Shown here one piece after another: positions 36,233 to 45,779 of a stretch of DNA of 64,000 bases. The DNA is from Spirosoma fluviale. Its GTDB lineage: Bacteria; Bacteroidota; Bacteroidia; Cytophagales; Spirosomataceae. Under the pieces are notes generated by a model. That model saw nothing but the letters and a program-made list of their open reading frames with translations. It searched no databases and was not told the origin of the DNA. Both the position numbers and the translations under genes were made by a program. The stretch covers positions 1,364,001 through 1,428,000 of the forward strand of contig NZ_OCNH01000001.1 of the NCBI RefSeq assembly GCF_900230225.1, written 5' to 3'. Position 1 is the first letter of the stretch, and each line of letters opens with the position of its first letter.

Positions 36233-36961
36233 ATGAAAAACAGCACGCTATACTTTCTGAGCACCTTTATACTATTGGGTAGTCAATTGAGTTGGGGTCA
36301 GATAATTACCCAACAAACTGGTATCCGTCATACCGTACGAATTGACGATACTATTCCCATCACCAATGCTGAGACCGGCAAGCCGGCAACGTTGAAGGAA
36401 TTCAAAGAATTGACCAGCGTAGACCCATATGGTTACCATTTGATTCCTGATTATAATGAATCTGGACAACCCAAGGCCTATACGATACGAAAAGCTACGG
36501 TCGAGGAGAGGGAAATACGCGGATTTCGTGACCGTGACCCGAACAAGCAGCCTAAAGTTGGAAAACCGATCGCGCCCTTTGTGATGACAGGTATGGATAA
36601 GAAAGTTTATCGCTCAGTTGATTTGGTTGGAAACGTAATTGTTCTAAGTTTTTTGGTGAACCTTAACAGGCCCTTTTGGGGTGATAAAGATGCGGCAAAA
36701 CTGACTGATGCTTTGCGGCCTTACCAGTCAGAAAACGGACCTATCGTATTAGGCGTCATGGCGGATGAAGCGGAAGTTCCCAATGGTAGTACATTGCCGT
36801 TTATGCCCATTCTTAATGGGCACGGTTTTCATGGGAAATACCACATCACCTCGATTCCGACAATTATTGTCATCGACAAGAAGGGAAATGTAGCGGCTTC
36901 TCTGGAAGGAGGAAGCGCTTTTGACGAGTTGAAACAAGTGCTCTCAACCGTATCCCGTTAA
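36233..36961 (+). CDS. Secreted thioredoxin-fold protein lacking all cysteines
   Basis: 242 residues with a signal peptide (NSTLYFLSTFILLGSQLSWG). The second half has a thioredoxin/AhpC-TSA layout: KPIAPFVMTGMDKKVYRSVD, then VIVLSFLVNLNRPFWGDKDA where FWATWCGPC normally stands, then GVMADE, the cis-Pro segment YHITSIPTIIVIDKKG and GSAFDELKQVL. No cysteine occurs in the whole sequence, so it cannot be a redox enzyme; a binding or structural role is the remaining option. No close neighbour points to a partner. Confidence 0.75.
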   Translation: MKNSTLYFLSTFILLGSQLSWGQIITQQTGIRHTVRIDDTIPITNAETGKPATLKEFKELTSVDPYGYHLIPDYNESGQPKAYTIRKATVEEREIRGFRDRDPNKQPKVGKPIAPFVMTGMDKKVYRSVDLVGNVIVLSFLVNLNRPFWGDKDAAKLTDALRPYQSENGPIVLGVMADEAEVPNGSTLPFMPILNGHGFHGKYHITSIPTIIVIDKKGNVAASLEGGSAFDELKQVLSTVSR

Positions 36962-36980
36962 TATAAATAGAGTAGCAACC

Positions 36981-38228
36981 TTACGAAAACCGATCCGGGC
37001 TAAAAGCGGATATGTCCATACTGGTCGCTTTACCGCTGATTTCTTCGCTGACCAGTTTGCCCGTGCCCGGACCAAGACTCAGGCCCATCATGCCGTGTCC
37101 GGTGGCCAAAACCACGTTTTCGTACCGTCGTGGCCGACCAATATAGGGCAGACCATCGGGTGAGCAGGGTCGTAAACCGCGCCAGACCACATCGACTTCG
37201 GGCATGGTAACCGGAATGTCGGGGTAGTACTGGTTGATCGACTGGACAATGCCGCGTACCCGGTTCATGTTTACTGTCATGTCGGTGCCCGCCACTTCAA
37301 GCGTACCGGCAAAACGCAGGTCGCTGCCCATGGGCGTTGCCGTCGCGCGTGCTTCGAGCATGATGGCCGGAATACGCACGTTGTTCGTCAGGTTTCGAAG
37401 GACAAAGCTGTACCCTTTTCCGCCCTGCATGGACAAGCTCAGGTCCAGCATACGGGCCAGCGCGGGCGACCAGGCACCACCCGCCACCACAAGCTGGTCA
37501 ACGGGATAGTCGCCCTGGGCTGTCTGAACGGATTGTATGCGAGAACCCGTCTTGCCAAAACCCGTAACCGCCTGACTTTCGAGAATGGTAACGCCTTGTT
37601 TTCGCAGGTAGGTCACCAGCGAACGAACCAGCTCGCCGGGATTGAGATGGGCATCGCCGGGGTACAATACCGCTCCCCGAACATCGACACGGGCTTTGGG
37701 CTCCAGGTCCTGAACCTGCTGGCTATTCAGTATCCGGGCTTCGATACCCGCCCGGTTGGCAACATCGGCTTCTTCTGCCATTTCGTGCTCGGCCGATGCC
37801 GTTTTGTAGAGCATCATGAGCCCCCGTTCCTGCCATTCGAAGTCCAGATCGCCATTGGCGGCCAAATCCTGATACAGCGCCTTGCTGAGCAGGCTAATGT
37901 CGCGCAGGACCGGAATCGACCGCTCAACGTGCTCGGGGGTTGAGTTTCTGAAAAAGAGCCAGCCCCAGCGGGCCAGTTCCAGATTCAATCTTGGTTTGAC
38001 GTAGAACGGGCTGGTCGAGTTGAGCATCCAGCGCATACCTTTGGCAATCATGCCCGGCTGAGCCAGCGGAATGATGTGGCTGGGCACAATCATGCCGGCA
38101 TTACCGAACGAGCAACCGTCTGAAATGGGGTTCTGATCAAAGAGTGTGACCTTGTGGCCCGCCTTGTGCAGGTAATAGGCTGAACTTAACCCAATGATGC
38201 CTCCGCCAACAATACCGACATTTATCAT
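36981..38228 (-). CDS. D-amino acid (hydroxyproline) oxidase/dehydrogenase, FAD-dependent
   Basis: 415 residues of the DadA/D-amino-acid-dehydrogenase family. FAD Rossmann motif NVGIVGGGIIGLSSAYYLHK at the N-terminus and VVLATGHGMMGLSLGPGTGK near the C-terminus. In hydroxyproline catabolism the enzyme oxidises cis-4-hydroxy-D-proline to a pyrroline carboxylate. It overlaps the epimerase gene by 4 bp, so the two are translationally coupled. Confidence 0.85.
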   Translation of the reverse strand: MINVGIVGGGIIGLSSAYYLHKAGHKVTLFDQNPISDGCSFGNAGMIVPSHIIPLAQPGMIAKGMRWMLNSTSPFYVKPRLNLELARWGWLFFRNSTPEHVERSIPVLRDISLLSKALYQDLAANGDLDFEWQERGLMMLYKTASAEHEMAEEADVANRAGIEARILNSQQVQDLEPKARVDVRGAVLYPGDAHLNPGELVRSLVTYLRKQGVTILESQAVTGFGKTGSRIQSVQTAQGDYPVDQLVVAGGAWSPALARMLDLSLSMQGGKGYSFVLRNLTNNVRIPAIMLEARATATPMGSDLRFAGTLEVAGTDMTVNMNRVRGIVQSINQYYPDIPVTMPEVDVVWRGLRPCSPDGLPYIGRPRRYENVVLATGHGMMGLSLGPGTGKLVSEEISGKATSMDISAFSPDRFS

Positions 38229-39229
38229 ATTACCTGAAAACCAAATACGTAAGGGTCCTCTTCATCCAGAATAAGGTGATTGTAGCCATGAATTCTGGCC
38301 CAGCCTTCAATGCTCGGAACGATGGCCGGTTGATTGGCCAGCTCCGTTTCGGCTTCGATACGCCCGTTAAAAATTGACCCGATAATGCTCTCATGCACAA
38401 AGGTTTCGCCCGGTTTCAGGCGTCCCTGCGCGTACCATTGCGCCATTCTGGCCGATGTACCGGTGCCGCAGGGCGAACGGTCAATGGCCTTGTCGCCGTA
38501 AAAAACAGCGTTTCGGGCCGTCGATGTTTCCTTGATCGGCTTGCCGGTCCACAGAATGTGACTCAGGCCATTGATGGTCGGGTTTTCGGGATGAACGAAG
38601 GTATACTGTTCATTCATGCGTTCGCGCATAACCCGCGCCCAGGCAATGAGTTGCTCGGCTTTGTAGTGCTCCAGGCCGGGGAAGTTGGGCTGGGGGTCAA
38701 CGATGGCGTAGAAATTACCGCCGTAAGCTACATCGACCGTCAGTAACCCTAAATCCGGGCAGTCGACGGTGAGCTTTTCGGCCGCGAGATACGACTTGAT
38801 ATTCGTGATCTTCACCGACGTTACCTTTTTGCCTTCCTGCCGGTATTCGGCCCGAACCAGTCCGGCGGGTACTTCCAGATTGAGTACACCCGGCGTTTTA
38901 GGCCGGATAAGGTTTTGCTCGATAGCCACCGTAACCGTGCCAATGGTACCATGACCGCACATGGGCAAACAGCCGGATGTTTCGATGAACAGTACGCCCG
39001 CATCATTGGCGGGGTCGGTAGGCGGGTAGAGAATACTGCCCGACATCATGTCGTGACCCCGTGGCTCAAACATCAACCCCTTCCGAATCCAGTCGAACTC
39101 ACGCAGAAAATGCTGCCGTTTTTCGCTCATGGAGTCACCTTGCAGGAAGGGAATGCTGCCGCCCGTAACCACCCGAACCGGATTGCCGCAGGTATGAGCG
39201 TCGATACAGAAAAAATGAAATTCGGCCAT
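38225..39229 (-). CDS. 4-Hydroxyproline 2-epimerase / proline racemase family
   Basis: 334 residues. The catalytic cysteines are in place: TSGCLPMCGHGTIGTVTVAI (about residue 88-91) and RSPCGTGTSARMAQWYA (about residue 253). A Cys-Cys pair identifies epimerase/racemase members as opposed to the dehydratases, which have Thr. The N-terminal motif is FFCIDAHTCGNPVRVVTGG. Given the neighbours, the epimerisation of trans-4-hydroxy-L-proline to cis-4-hydroxy-D-proline is the likely reaction. Confidence 0.88.
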   Translation of the reverse strand: MAEFHFFCIDAHTCGNPVRVVTGGSIPFLQGDSMSEKRQHFLREFDWIRKGLMFEPRGHDMMSGSILYPPTDPANDAGVLFIETSGCLPMCGHGTIGTVTVAIEQNLIRPKTPGVLNLEVPAGLVRAEYRQEGKKVTSVKITNIKSYLAAEKLTVDCPDLGLLTVDVAYGGNFYAIVDPQPNFPGLEHYKAEQLIAWARVMRERMNEQYTFVHPENPTINGLSHILWTGKPIKETSTARNAVFYGDKAIDRSPCGTGTSARMAQWYAQGRLKPGETFVHESIIGSIFNGRIEAETELANQPAIVPSIEGWARIHGYNHLILDEEDPYVFGFQVI

Positions 39230-39232
39230 GAT

Positions 39233-40147
39233 CTAGTGAACCGTCGTTAGCACCGGCCGATTGACCAGCGCCGTTTGAATAACCTGAAGTACCTGCTCGC
39301 GTTCAGCACCAACGAGCGTAAGCCGGGGAGCCCGAACGTACTCTGAGCCAATACCCGTTGCCGTGGCGGCCAGCTTGATGTACTGAACAAGTTTGGGATG
39401 AATATCCAGCTCCAGCAGGGGCATAAACCAGCGGTAAATAGCCAGTGCTTCGGCCACCTGACCGGCTTTTGTCAGTTCATAAATAGCCATTGTTTCCTGC
39501 GGGAAGGCATCAACAAGGCCACCAACCCAACCATCGCAGCCCAGTAACAACGCTTCAAGCGCGAGCGTATCAACACCACCCATCAGCTTAAAACGATCGC
39601 CGAAGGCGTTCCGCATCCGGGTAATATTGGTCAGGTCGCGGGTCGATTCTTTAACCGCCTGAATGTTGGATAGTTCGGCCAGTTCCTCAAACATGGCCAC
39701 GGTCGTCATGATCTTGTAATCGTAGGGATTGTTGTAGATCATGACGGGCAGCGATGTTTCCTGGGCAACGGCCTTGAAGAAGGTGACCGTTTCGCGGGCG
39801 TCGGCGGGGTAGCGCATGGGCGGAAGCAGCATCAGCCCATCGGCTCCGTTGCTTTCTGCTTCGTGGGCGCGCGCAATGGCTTGTTTGGTGCCCTGTTCGG
39901 CAATGTTTACCAGTACGGGTACGCGCCCCTCGCAGACGCCAAGGGCCGTTTCGAGCAGGGCGATTTTCTCGTCGTTGAGCAGTGTACTGGCTTCGCCCAG
40001 CGAGCCGCCAATGATGAAGCCATGAATACCCGCGTCGAGTTGAGCGTGCAGGTTTTTTTCGAAAAGCGGCAGATCAAGCTGGTCGTCGGCGGTAAACGGA
40101 GTCAGCAGGGCGGGGTAAACACCGTCCCATTTTACAGAAACATTCAT
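39233..40147 (-). CDS. DapA-family aldolase/deaminase (pyrroline-4-hydroxy-2-carboxylate deaminase)
   Basis: 304 residues of the DHDPS/NAL family. Key residues: Tyr in PVMIYNNPYDYKIM and the Schiff-base Lys in NIQAVKESTRDLTNI, with GGVDTLALEALLLGCDGWVG downstream. Members next to hydroxyproline epimerases convert the pyrroline product to alpha-ketoglutarate semialdehyde. No semialdehyde dehydrogenase is in the window. It is the first gene of the minus-strand cluster, divergent from an AraC regulator. Confidence 0.85.
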   Translation of the reverse strand: MNVSVKWDGVYPALLTPFTADDQLDLPLFEKNLHAQLDAGIHGFIIGGSLGEASTLLNDEKIALLETALGVCEGRVPVLVNIAEQGTKQAIARAHEAESNGADGLMLLPPMRYPADARETVTFFKAVAQETSLPVMIYNNPYDYKIMTTVAMFEELAELSNIQAVKESTRDLTNITRMRNAFGDRFKLMGGVDTLALEALLLGCDGWVGGLVDAFPQETMAIYELTKAGQVAEALAIYRWFMPLLELDIHPKLVQYIKLAATATGIGSEYVRAPRLTLVGAEREQVLQVIQTALVNRPVLTTVH

Positions 40148-40285
40148 TGGCGTAGTAGCTATTCATTTAAGTCAATCAAAGTTCTGCAATAGTTTGCCAA
40201 TGGCTTTACGAATAATTCATGGATACTGATACTATTTTCACTCATTATCGCGATTATTGCAAAAAAATAGGTAAAGTATGTATTG

Positions 40286-41152
40286 ATGAAGGCACTTCTT
40301 TTCCGTGTTCCTGCCGTTGATGATCGCTCATTTCGAATTGAGCAGGATAACGCTCCTCACTTTTATGGTCAATTGCATTTCCACCCCGAAATTCAGTTGA
40401 CACTTATTCAGCAGGGGGAGGGGACGCTGATTGTGGGGGATAAGATTGATCGGTTCGATCCGTATGACGTCTTGTTACTGGGCGCTAACCTGCCTCATGT
40501 TTTGCGTAGCGATACCGATTACTATCAGCCTGACTCCACCCGCCGGGCTACCTCCGTTTCCGTATTGTTCAAGCCTGAGCATTTGGAAAAGACGATGCTC
40601 AACCTCCCCGAAACCCGGCATCTGACAACGCTTTTGCAGGAAGCACAGCATGGCGTTCGGCTGCGGTGCGGGACGGGGAATGCCCTTACGCAACTATTGG
40701 AGGAGATTCCGGAAAAACGTCCGTTCGAACAATTGCTTAGTTTGTTGCAGGTGCTGGATAATCTGGCGGCTAATTCTGAGCGGGAGGTACTGTCGGCCAC
40801 GGCTTATGCCCAGCCGCAGCGCCCCGACGATCAGCGTCGGCTGGAGCAGGTTTTCTCGTACATTCTTCAGCGGTACGCGTCTCCAATTTCGCTGGATGAT
40901 GTAGCAAATGTGGCTAACCTGACACCCGGTGCATTTTGCCGGTTTTTCCGGCAGCACACGCGAAAAACGTTCTCGCAGTTGCTCAACGAAGTCCGCATCG
41001 AACATGCCTGCCGGGATCTGCGCGAATCGCAGGAGAACATCAGCCAGATTGCCCTGAATTGCGGGTTTACAAACCTGTCGAACTTCAACCGTCAGTTCAA
41101 AGAGATCGTTGGCATGCCACCCGGTGAATACATTCGTAGTTACCGACTATAA
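40286..41152 (+). CDS. AraC family transcriptional regulator
   Basis: 288 residues: an N-terminal cupin-like sensing domain (FYGQLHFHPEIQLTLIQQGE) and two C-terminal helix-turn-helix motifs (ISLDDVANVANLTPGAFCRF and ISQIALNCGFTNLSNFNRQF). ATG 40286; the frame also offers a TTG three bases earlier. It is divergent from the hydroxyproline cluster, which it most probably controls. Confidence 0.92.
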   Translation: MKALLFRVPAVDDRSFRIEQDNAPHFYGQLHFHPEIQLTLIQQGEGTLIVGDKIDRFDPYDVLLLGANLPHVLRSDTDYYQPDSTRRATSVSVLFKPEHLEKTMLNLPETRHLTTLLQEAQHGVRLRCGTGNALTQLLEEIPEKRPFEQLLSLLQVLDNLAANSEREVLSATAYAQPQRPDDQRRLEQVFSYILQRYASPISLDDVANVANLTPGAFCRFFRQHTRKTFSQLLNEVRIEHACRDLRESQENISQIALNCGFTNLSNFNRQFKEIVGMPPGEYIRSYRL

Positions 41153-41171
41153 CTGGCCTGGGATAGTGCGT

Positions 41172-42200
41172 TTAGGAGCGTGGGCGCAGGGAGGATGCCC
41201 GCACGATCAGTTGGGTTTCCAGTACTTTCGTTTCTCTGGGAACCAGGGTATGGGTTGAGTCCAGTTGTTTGAGTAATAGCCGAACGGTTTCTGTCCCCAT
41301 CTCCTGAATTGGCTGGCTGATGCTGCTGATGCCGGGCGAAAAAAACGCCGATACCGGTTCATTATTAAAGCTCACAATGGCCACATCTTCCGGAATACGA
41401 AGGCCTTTCTGCTTCATGGCATAGATAGCCGGGTACGCTACCCGGTCACTGATCGTAACTACCCCATCCGGCGGTTGCGGCTGGCTCATCAGGACCAGCG
41501 TTTGCAGGATGGTGTTCTCCTGGGTGTAGTCGCAATGCAGTACATATTGATCGCTCACGGGCAGACTGTGCTTCTCCAGAGCCGCCCGATAGCCTTTTAC
41601 GCGTTGATTGCTCAGTAAAAGCTGAGCGGGTCCCGCTAGAAACCCAATCCGTCGACAGCCGTTTTCGATCAGGTGCTCAGTCGCTTTGAAGGCAGCCGCT
41701 TCATTGTCGACGATGACTTTCGACACGTCGATACTTTCCACATACCGGTCGAACAGTACCAGTGGAATATTCTTCCGGGCCAACCGCTCCACATGCTCGT
41801 AGTTGTCGGTATCGCGGGAGAGGGAGATGATAAACCCCTCTACCTGACTGCGAAGCAGGTTCTGAATGTTCGTGATTTCGCGCAGGTACGATTCATTTGT
41901 CTGGCAAACCAGCACACTGTAGCCTGCTTGCAGGGCAGCTTCCTCAATACTGTTCAGCATGGCCGAGAAGTAGTGATAACTCAGGTTGGGTACAATGACC
42001 CCAATCGTTTTTGTACGGCTCTTGGCCAGGTTTTTGGCGAGTTGGTTGGGTTGGTAATCAAGCTCTTCGGCGAGTTTCACAACAGCTGCTCTGGTATCCG
42101 GATGAATCTCCGGTAACCCCCGTAACGCCCGCGATACCGTTGAGATGGAGATATTCAGAGAACGGGCAATGTCTTTAATCGTTACGGGTGTATTTTTCAT
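41172..42200 (-). CDS. LacI family transcriptional regulator
   Basis: 342 residues. N-terminal HTH with hinge: TIKDIARSLNISISTVSRAL, then KLAEELDYQPNQLAKNLAKS. The periplasmic-binding-protein-like core follows (TIGVIVPNLSYHYFSAMLNS). Such regulators usually control sugar genes; the divergent membrane gene, the GH95 gene and the distant fucose symporter are candidates. Confidence 0.93.
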   Translation of the reverse strand: MKNTPVTIKDIARSLNISISTVSRALRGLPEIHPDTRAAVVKLAEELDYQPNQLAKNLAKSRTKTIGVIVPNLSYHYFSAMLNSIEEAALQAGYSVLVCQTNESYLREITNIQNLLRSQVEGFIISLSRDTDNYEHVERLARKNIPLVLFDRYVESIDVSKVIVDNEAAAFKATEHLIENGCRRIGFLAGPAQLLLSNQRVKGYRAALEKHSLPVSDQYVLHCDYTQENTILQTLVLMSQPQPPDGVVTISDRVAYPAIYAMKQKGLRIPEDVAIVSFNNEPVSAFFSPGISSISQPIQEMGTETVRLLLKQLDSTHTLVPRETKVLETQLIVRASSLRPRS

Positions 42201-42397
42201 TCTAAATGGAAAAAAATGCTCAACTGTGTTTCTTAAGCCGGTGACGGGTATTCAGACGTAACAATTGGCAGGCAGGTTGTTCGATCACTTGTCAATATTA
42301 GCCAAAAAAACGTAAAGCCTTATTGCGACTGAAGCAATTGCCAGACGGGAAAGCTTGTAACTTCGCGGGCAAATAGGCCGCAAATGAAGTTTCTCGC

Positions 42398-43150
42398 ATG
42401 AATGTACTCCTGCTCAAAGTAACACTAATGCCCTCCGTCATTGCCCTGATTACCCTGGCAATTCGAAAATGGGGTGGTAAAATAGGGGGTCTGATCGGGA
42501 GTATGCCCTGGGTAGCCGGACCGATTCTGTTCTTTTTTATTCTGGAACAGGGCAAGCCGTTCGGCATTTACTCCATTCAGGGATCAATGATTGGGATTCT
42601 AGCTTTAATTAGTTTCTGCGTAAGCTACTCGGCATTTTCTCGCCGGTTAAAGTGGTTTCCCACACTATTGCTTTCCTATTCGTTGTACACCCTTACGGCA
42701 GTGGTATTCAATTACCTCCAGCTGAATTTGTATGTAAGCTATGCCCTCGTTATCGTCAGCGTCCTGCTGAGTTTACGGTTTTACCCGGTGCCCAACGGAC
42801 CACCCGTCAGCACCCGCCGTTTGCCGTTCGATATTCCCATCCGGATGGTCGTAGCAACGTTGTTTGTGCTGGCAGTCACCGGATTAGCGGGGCTATTAGG
42901 TCCGCAATGGAGTGGTATTTTAACCCCATTTCCCATCATGACGACCATTCTGGCTATTTTCTCGCATACGCTTCAGGGGAGTACGGCAACGATTTCAACG
43001 CTTCGTGGGCTGGTCATCGGGCTACTGGGATTTACCACTTTTCTGTTCCTGCAAGCCTTTCTACTCAGGGAGTTTTCGGTTGCGGCCTCTTTTGGTCTTG
43101 CGTTTATTGTAAACGTTCTGATCAACCTAATTTCAAGTCGCATATGGTGA
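42398..43150 (+). CDS. Conserved integral membrane protein of unknown function
   Basis: 250 residues with seven or eight hydrophobic helices (for example FFFILEQGKPFG ahead of MIGILALISFCVSYSAF, and FLFLQAFLLREFSVAASFGL). No motif I can name. Divergent from the LacI regulator and 58 bp upstream of the GH95 gene. Confidence 0.72.
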   Translation: MNVLLLKVTLMPSVIALITLAIRKWGGKIGGLIGSMPWVAGPILFFFILEQGKPFGIYSIQGSMIGILALISFCVSYSAFSRRLKWFPTLLLSYSLYTLTAVVFNYLQLNLYVSYALVIVSVLLSLRFYPVPNGPPVSTRRLPFDIPIRMVVATLFVLAVTGLAGLLGPQWSGILTPFPIMTTILAIFSHTLQGSTATISTLRGLVIGLLGFTTFLFLQAFLLREFSVAASFGLAFIVNVLINLISSRIW

Positions 43151-43208
43151 TAAATCGAGTCCGTTTTACTTATGATAGTCTAGTTGAATCTATTCCTTTT
43201 TATCCTGC

Positions 43209-45701
43209 GTGAAAAACTTTCAAAAGACCTTCTTTTTATGCCTGCTGGCGGCTGGCGTTCAAGCCCAGCAACCCACTGCCCTGAAACTATGGTACAAACA
43301 ACCGGCCGGAAAAACCTGGACCAATGCGCTGCCCGTTGGCAATGGTCGGCTTGGGGGCATGGTGTACGGCAATCCGGAGCAGGAAATTATTAAATTGAAT
43401 GAAATAACCGTTTGGTCGGGTGGGCCGAACCGGAACGAAAACCCCGATGCGCTGGCTGCCCTGCCCGAAATTCGGCGGTTGATCTTTTCCGGTAAACAGG
43501 CCGAAGCCCAGAAGCTGGCCGCTGCCAAGATTGAGTCGAAGAAAAACAACGGCATGAAATACCAGCCGGTGGGTAACCTGCTGTTGTCGTTTCCGGGGCA
43601 TGAATCATTCACGGATTACTACCGCGACCTCGATATTGAAAAGGCCGTCGCCACAACGATGTATACGGTCGATGGGGTTCGGTACACGCGTCAGGTTATC
43701 GCGTCGGCTCCCGATCAGGTGATTGCCGTTCGACTGACGGCTGATAAGCCGGGTAAATTGTCATTTACGACATTCCTCAACAGCCCCCAGAAGGTTCAGC
43801 GGAGTATCGACGGAACTGGTAAACTGGTGATGACCGGTACCACCAGCGATCATGAGGGCGTGAAGGGACAGGTGAATTTCAACGCCCACGTTCGGGTAGT
43901 GCCGGAGGGCGGGCAAACCACCAAAACGGATACATCGGTGGTGATCAGCGGGGCCAATGCCGCTACGCTGTACGTCTCGATGGCAACCAACGTTGTGGAT
44001 TACAAAACCCTCACCGCCAACCCCAAAACGCTGGCCGATTCGTATTTGACCCGTGTGGAAAAACGTCCGTTCAGCGCTGTTCTGGCGGCCCATGTGGCGG
44101 CCTATCAGCGCTATTTCAGGCGGGTTGCTCTGAATCTGGGCACATCGGAAGCCGCCAAACTGCCCACGGATGAGCGTATCCGGCAGTTTGCCTCGGGGGA
44201 TGATCCACAATTGGTGTCGCTCTATTTTCAGTTCGGGCGTTACCTGCTGATTTCGGCTTCGCAGCCTGTCCGCAACGGAGTTGTAGGGCAACCGGCTACC
44301 CTACAGGGGCTCTGGAATGACCGGATGGACCCACCCTGGGATAGTAAATACACCATCAACATCAACACCGAAATGAACTACTGGCCCGCCGAAGTGACCA
44401 ACCTCACGGAGCTGCATGAGCCTTTGGTACAGATGGTGAAGGAACTTTCGCAGGCGGGTAAGGAAACGGCCAACGTCATGTACGGTGCCAAAGGGTGGGT
44501 GGCGCACCACAACACCGACCTCTGGCGCATTACCGGCACCGTCGATGCCATTTTTTACTCGATGTGGCCAATGGGTGGGGCGTGGCTGAGCCAGCATTTG
44601 TGGGAGAAATACCAGTATTCGGGCGATAAAGCCTACCTGAAATCGGTCTATCCGGCCATGAAAGGAGCCGCCGAGTTTTTTGTCGATTACCTCGTTGAAG
44701 ACCCAAATCATCATTATCTGGTCGTCTGTCCCGGAATGTCGCCCGAGAACGCGCCGTCCACCCGGCCCGGTATATCCATCGATGCGGGTGTCACGATGGA
44801 TAATCAGCTTGTTTTCGATATTTTTACCAATACCATCCGGGCCGCGAAAGCCCTTAATGTCGATGCTGAGTTTGTGAAAATTGTGGCCTCGAAACTGGCG
44901 CAGTTACCTCCCATGCAGGTTGGTAAACACGGCCAGTTGCAGGAGTGGATTGATGACCTGGATAGTCCGGACGATAAGCACCGGCATATTTCGCACCTCT
45001 ACGGCCTCTATCCATCGGCGCAGTTTTCGGCTTTCCGCACACCGCAGTTATTCCGGGCCGCCCGCAATACGTTAGAACAACGGGGCGACGCGTCGACGGG
45101 CTGGTCGATGGGCTGGAAAGTAAACTGGTGGGCGCGGCTGTTGGATGGAAACCGGGCCTATCGGCTCATTACCAATCAGCTATCGCCCGTTAGTGAAGCG
45201 GGCAGAAACCGGCCGGGTGGAACAGGGGTTGGCGGTACGTATAACAACCTGTTCGATGCCCATCCGCCATTTCAGATCGATGGGAATTTTGGCTGCACGG
45301 CGGGAATCGCCGAAATGCTCATGCAAAGTCATGACGAAGCCATTCACTTGCTGCCTGCCTTGCCCGACCGCTGGCCTGCGGGGACCATCAGCGGCCTTCG
45401 GGCGCGGGGTGGTTTTGAAATCGTTTCGCTCAACTGGAAAGAGGGCAAGGTGGCCAGCGTAACCATCAAATCGACGCTGGGCGGCAACTGCCGGATTCGC
45501 GTACCCAATGAATTACAGGCAAAAGGTTTCAAAACCGTTCTGAACGCAGCGACGAACACGAATCCATTTTATCAGCCGGTTGTTGTTAAAGAAGCGATTG
45601 TTTCGCCCCAGGCGCAACTTATTCTGGCAAAACCTCAAATCGGACAGGTGTACGACTTTGCTACCCAAGCCGGAAAAAGCTATATACTCATCATGAAGTA
45701 A
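43209..45701 (+). CDS. Glycoside hydrolase family 95 (alpha-L-fucosidase type)
   Basis: 830 residues from GTG 43209, with a signal peptide (NFQKTFFLCLLAAGVQAQQP). GH95 enzymes invert at alpha-1,2-linked fucose. Three active-site blocks known from the family are visible: TININTEMNYWPAEVTN with the paired Asn, GMSPENAPSTRPG with the general acid Glu, and FQIDGNFGCTAGIAEML with the Asp that activates water. The domain order (N-terminal beta sandwich, helical barrel, C-terminal beta) fits the length. Confidence 0.93.
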   Translation: MKNFQKTFFLCLLAAGVQAQQPTALKLWYKQPAGKTWTNALPVGNGRLGGMVYGNPEQEIIKLNEITVWSGGPNRNENPDALAALPEIRRLIFSGKQAEAQKLAAAKIESKKNNGMKYQPVGNLLLSFPGHESFTDYYRDLDIEKAVATTMYTVDGVRYTRQVIASAPDQVIAVRLTADKPGKLSFTTFLNSPQKVQRSIDGTGKLVMTGTTSDHEGVKGQVNFNAHVRVVPEGGQTTKTDTSVVISGANAATLYVSMATNVVDYKTLTANPKTLADSYLTRVEKRPFSAVLAAHVAAYQRYFRRVALNLGTSEAAKLPTDERIRQFASGDDPQLVSLYFQFGRYLLISASQPVRNGVVGQPATLQGLWNDRMDPPWDSKYTININTEMNYWPAEVTNLTELHEPLVQMVKELSQAGKETANVMYGAKGWVAHHNTDLWRITGTVDAIFYSMWPMGGAWLSQHLWEKYQYSGDKAYLKSVYPAMKGAAEFFVDYLVEDPNHHYLVVCPGMSPENAPSTRPGISIDAGVTMDNQLVFDIFTNTIRAAKALNVDAEFVKIVASKLAQLPPMQVGKHGQLQEWIDDLDSPDDKHRHISHLYGLYPSAQFSAFRTPQLFRAARNTLEQRGDASTGWSMGWKVNWWARLLDGNRAYRLITNQLSPVSEAGRNRPGGTGVGGTYNNLFDAHPPFQIDGNFGCTAGIAEMLMQSHDEAIHLLPALPDRWPAGTISGLRARGGFEIVSLNWKEGKVASVTIKSTLGGNCRIRVPNELQAKGFKTVLNAATNTNPFYQPVVVKEAIVSPQAQLILAKPQIGQVYDFATQAGKSYILIMK

Positions 45702-45737
45702 CGGAAGCCCGGTATCTATCAACCATTACCTACTCAA

Positions 45738-45779
45738 TATGCCGCTTAAGCCTGCGTAATGCATGGTTTAGGCGGCATA
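45738..45779. terminator. Convergent-gene hairpin after the fucosidase gene
   Basis: Arms ATATGCCGCTTAAGCC and GGTTTAGGCGGCATAT pair with two mismatches over 16 bp and a 12-nt loop. It lies between the stops of two convergent genes; its right side overlaps the 3' end of the TPR membrane protein gene. There is no clear T-run, so termination is inferred from position. Confidence 0.55.
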
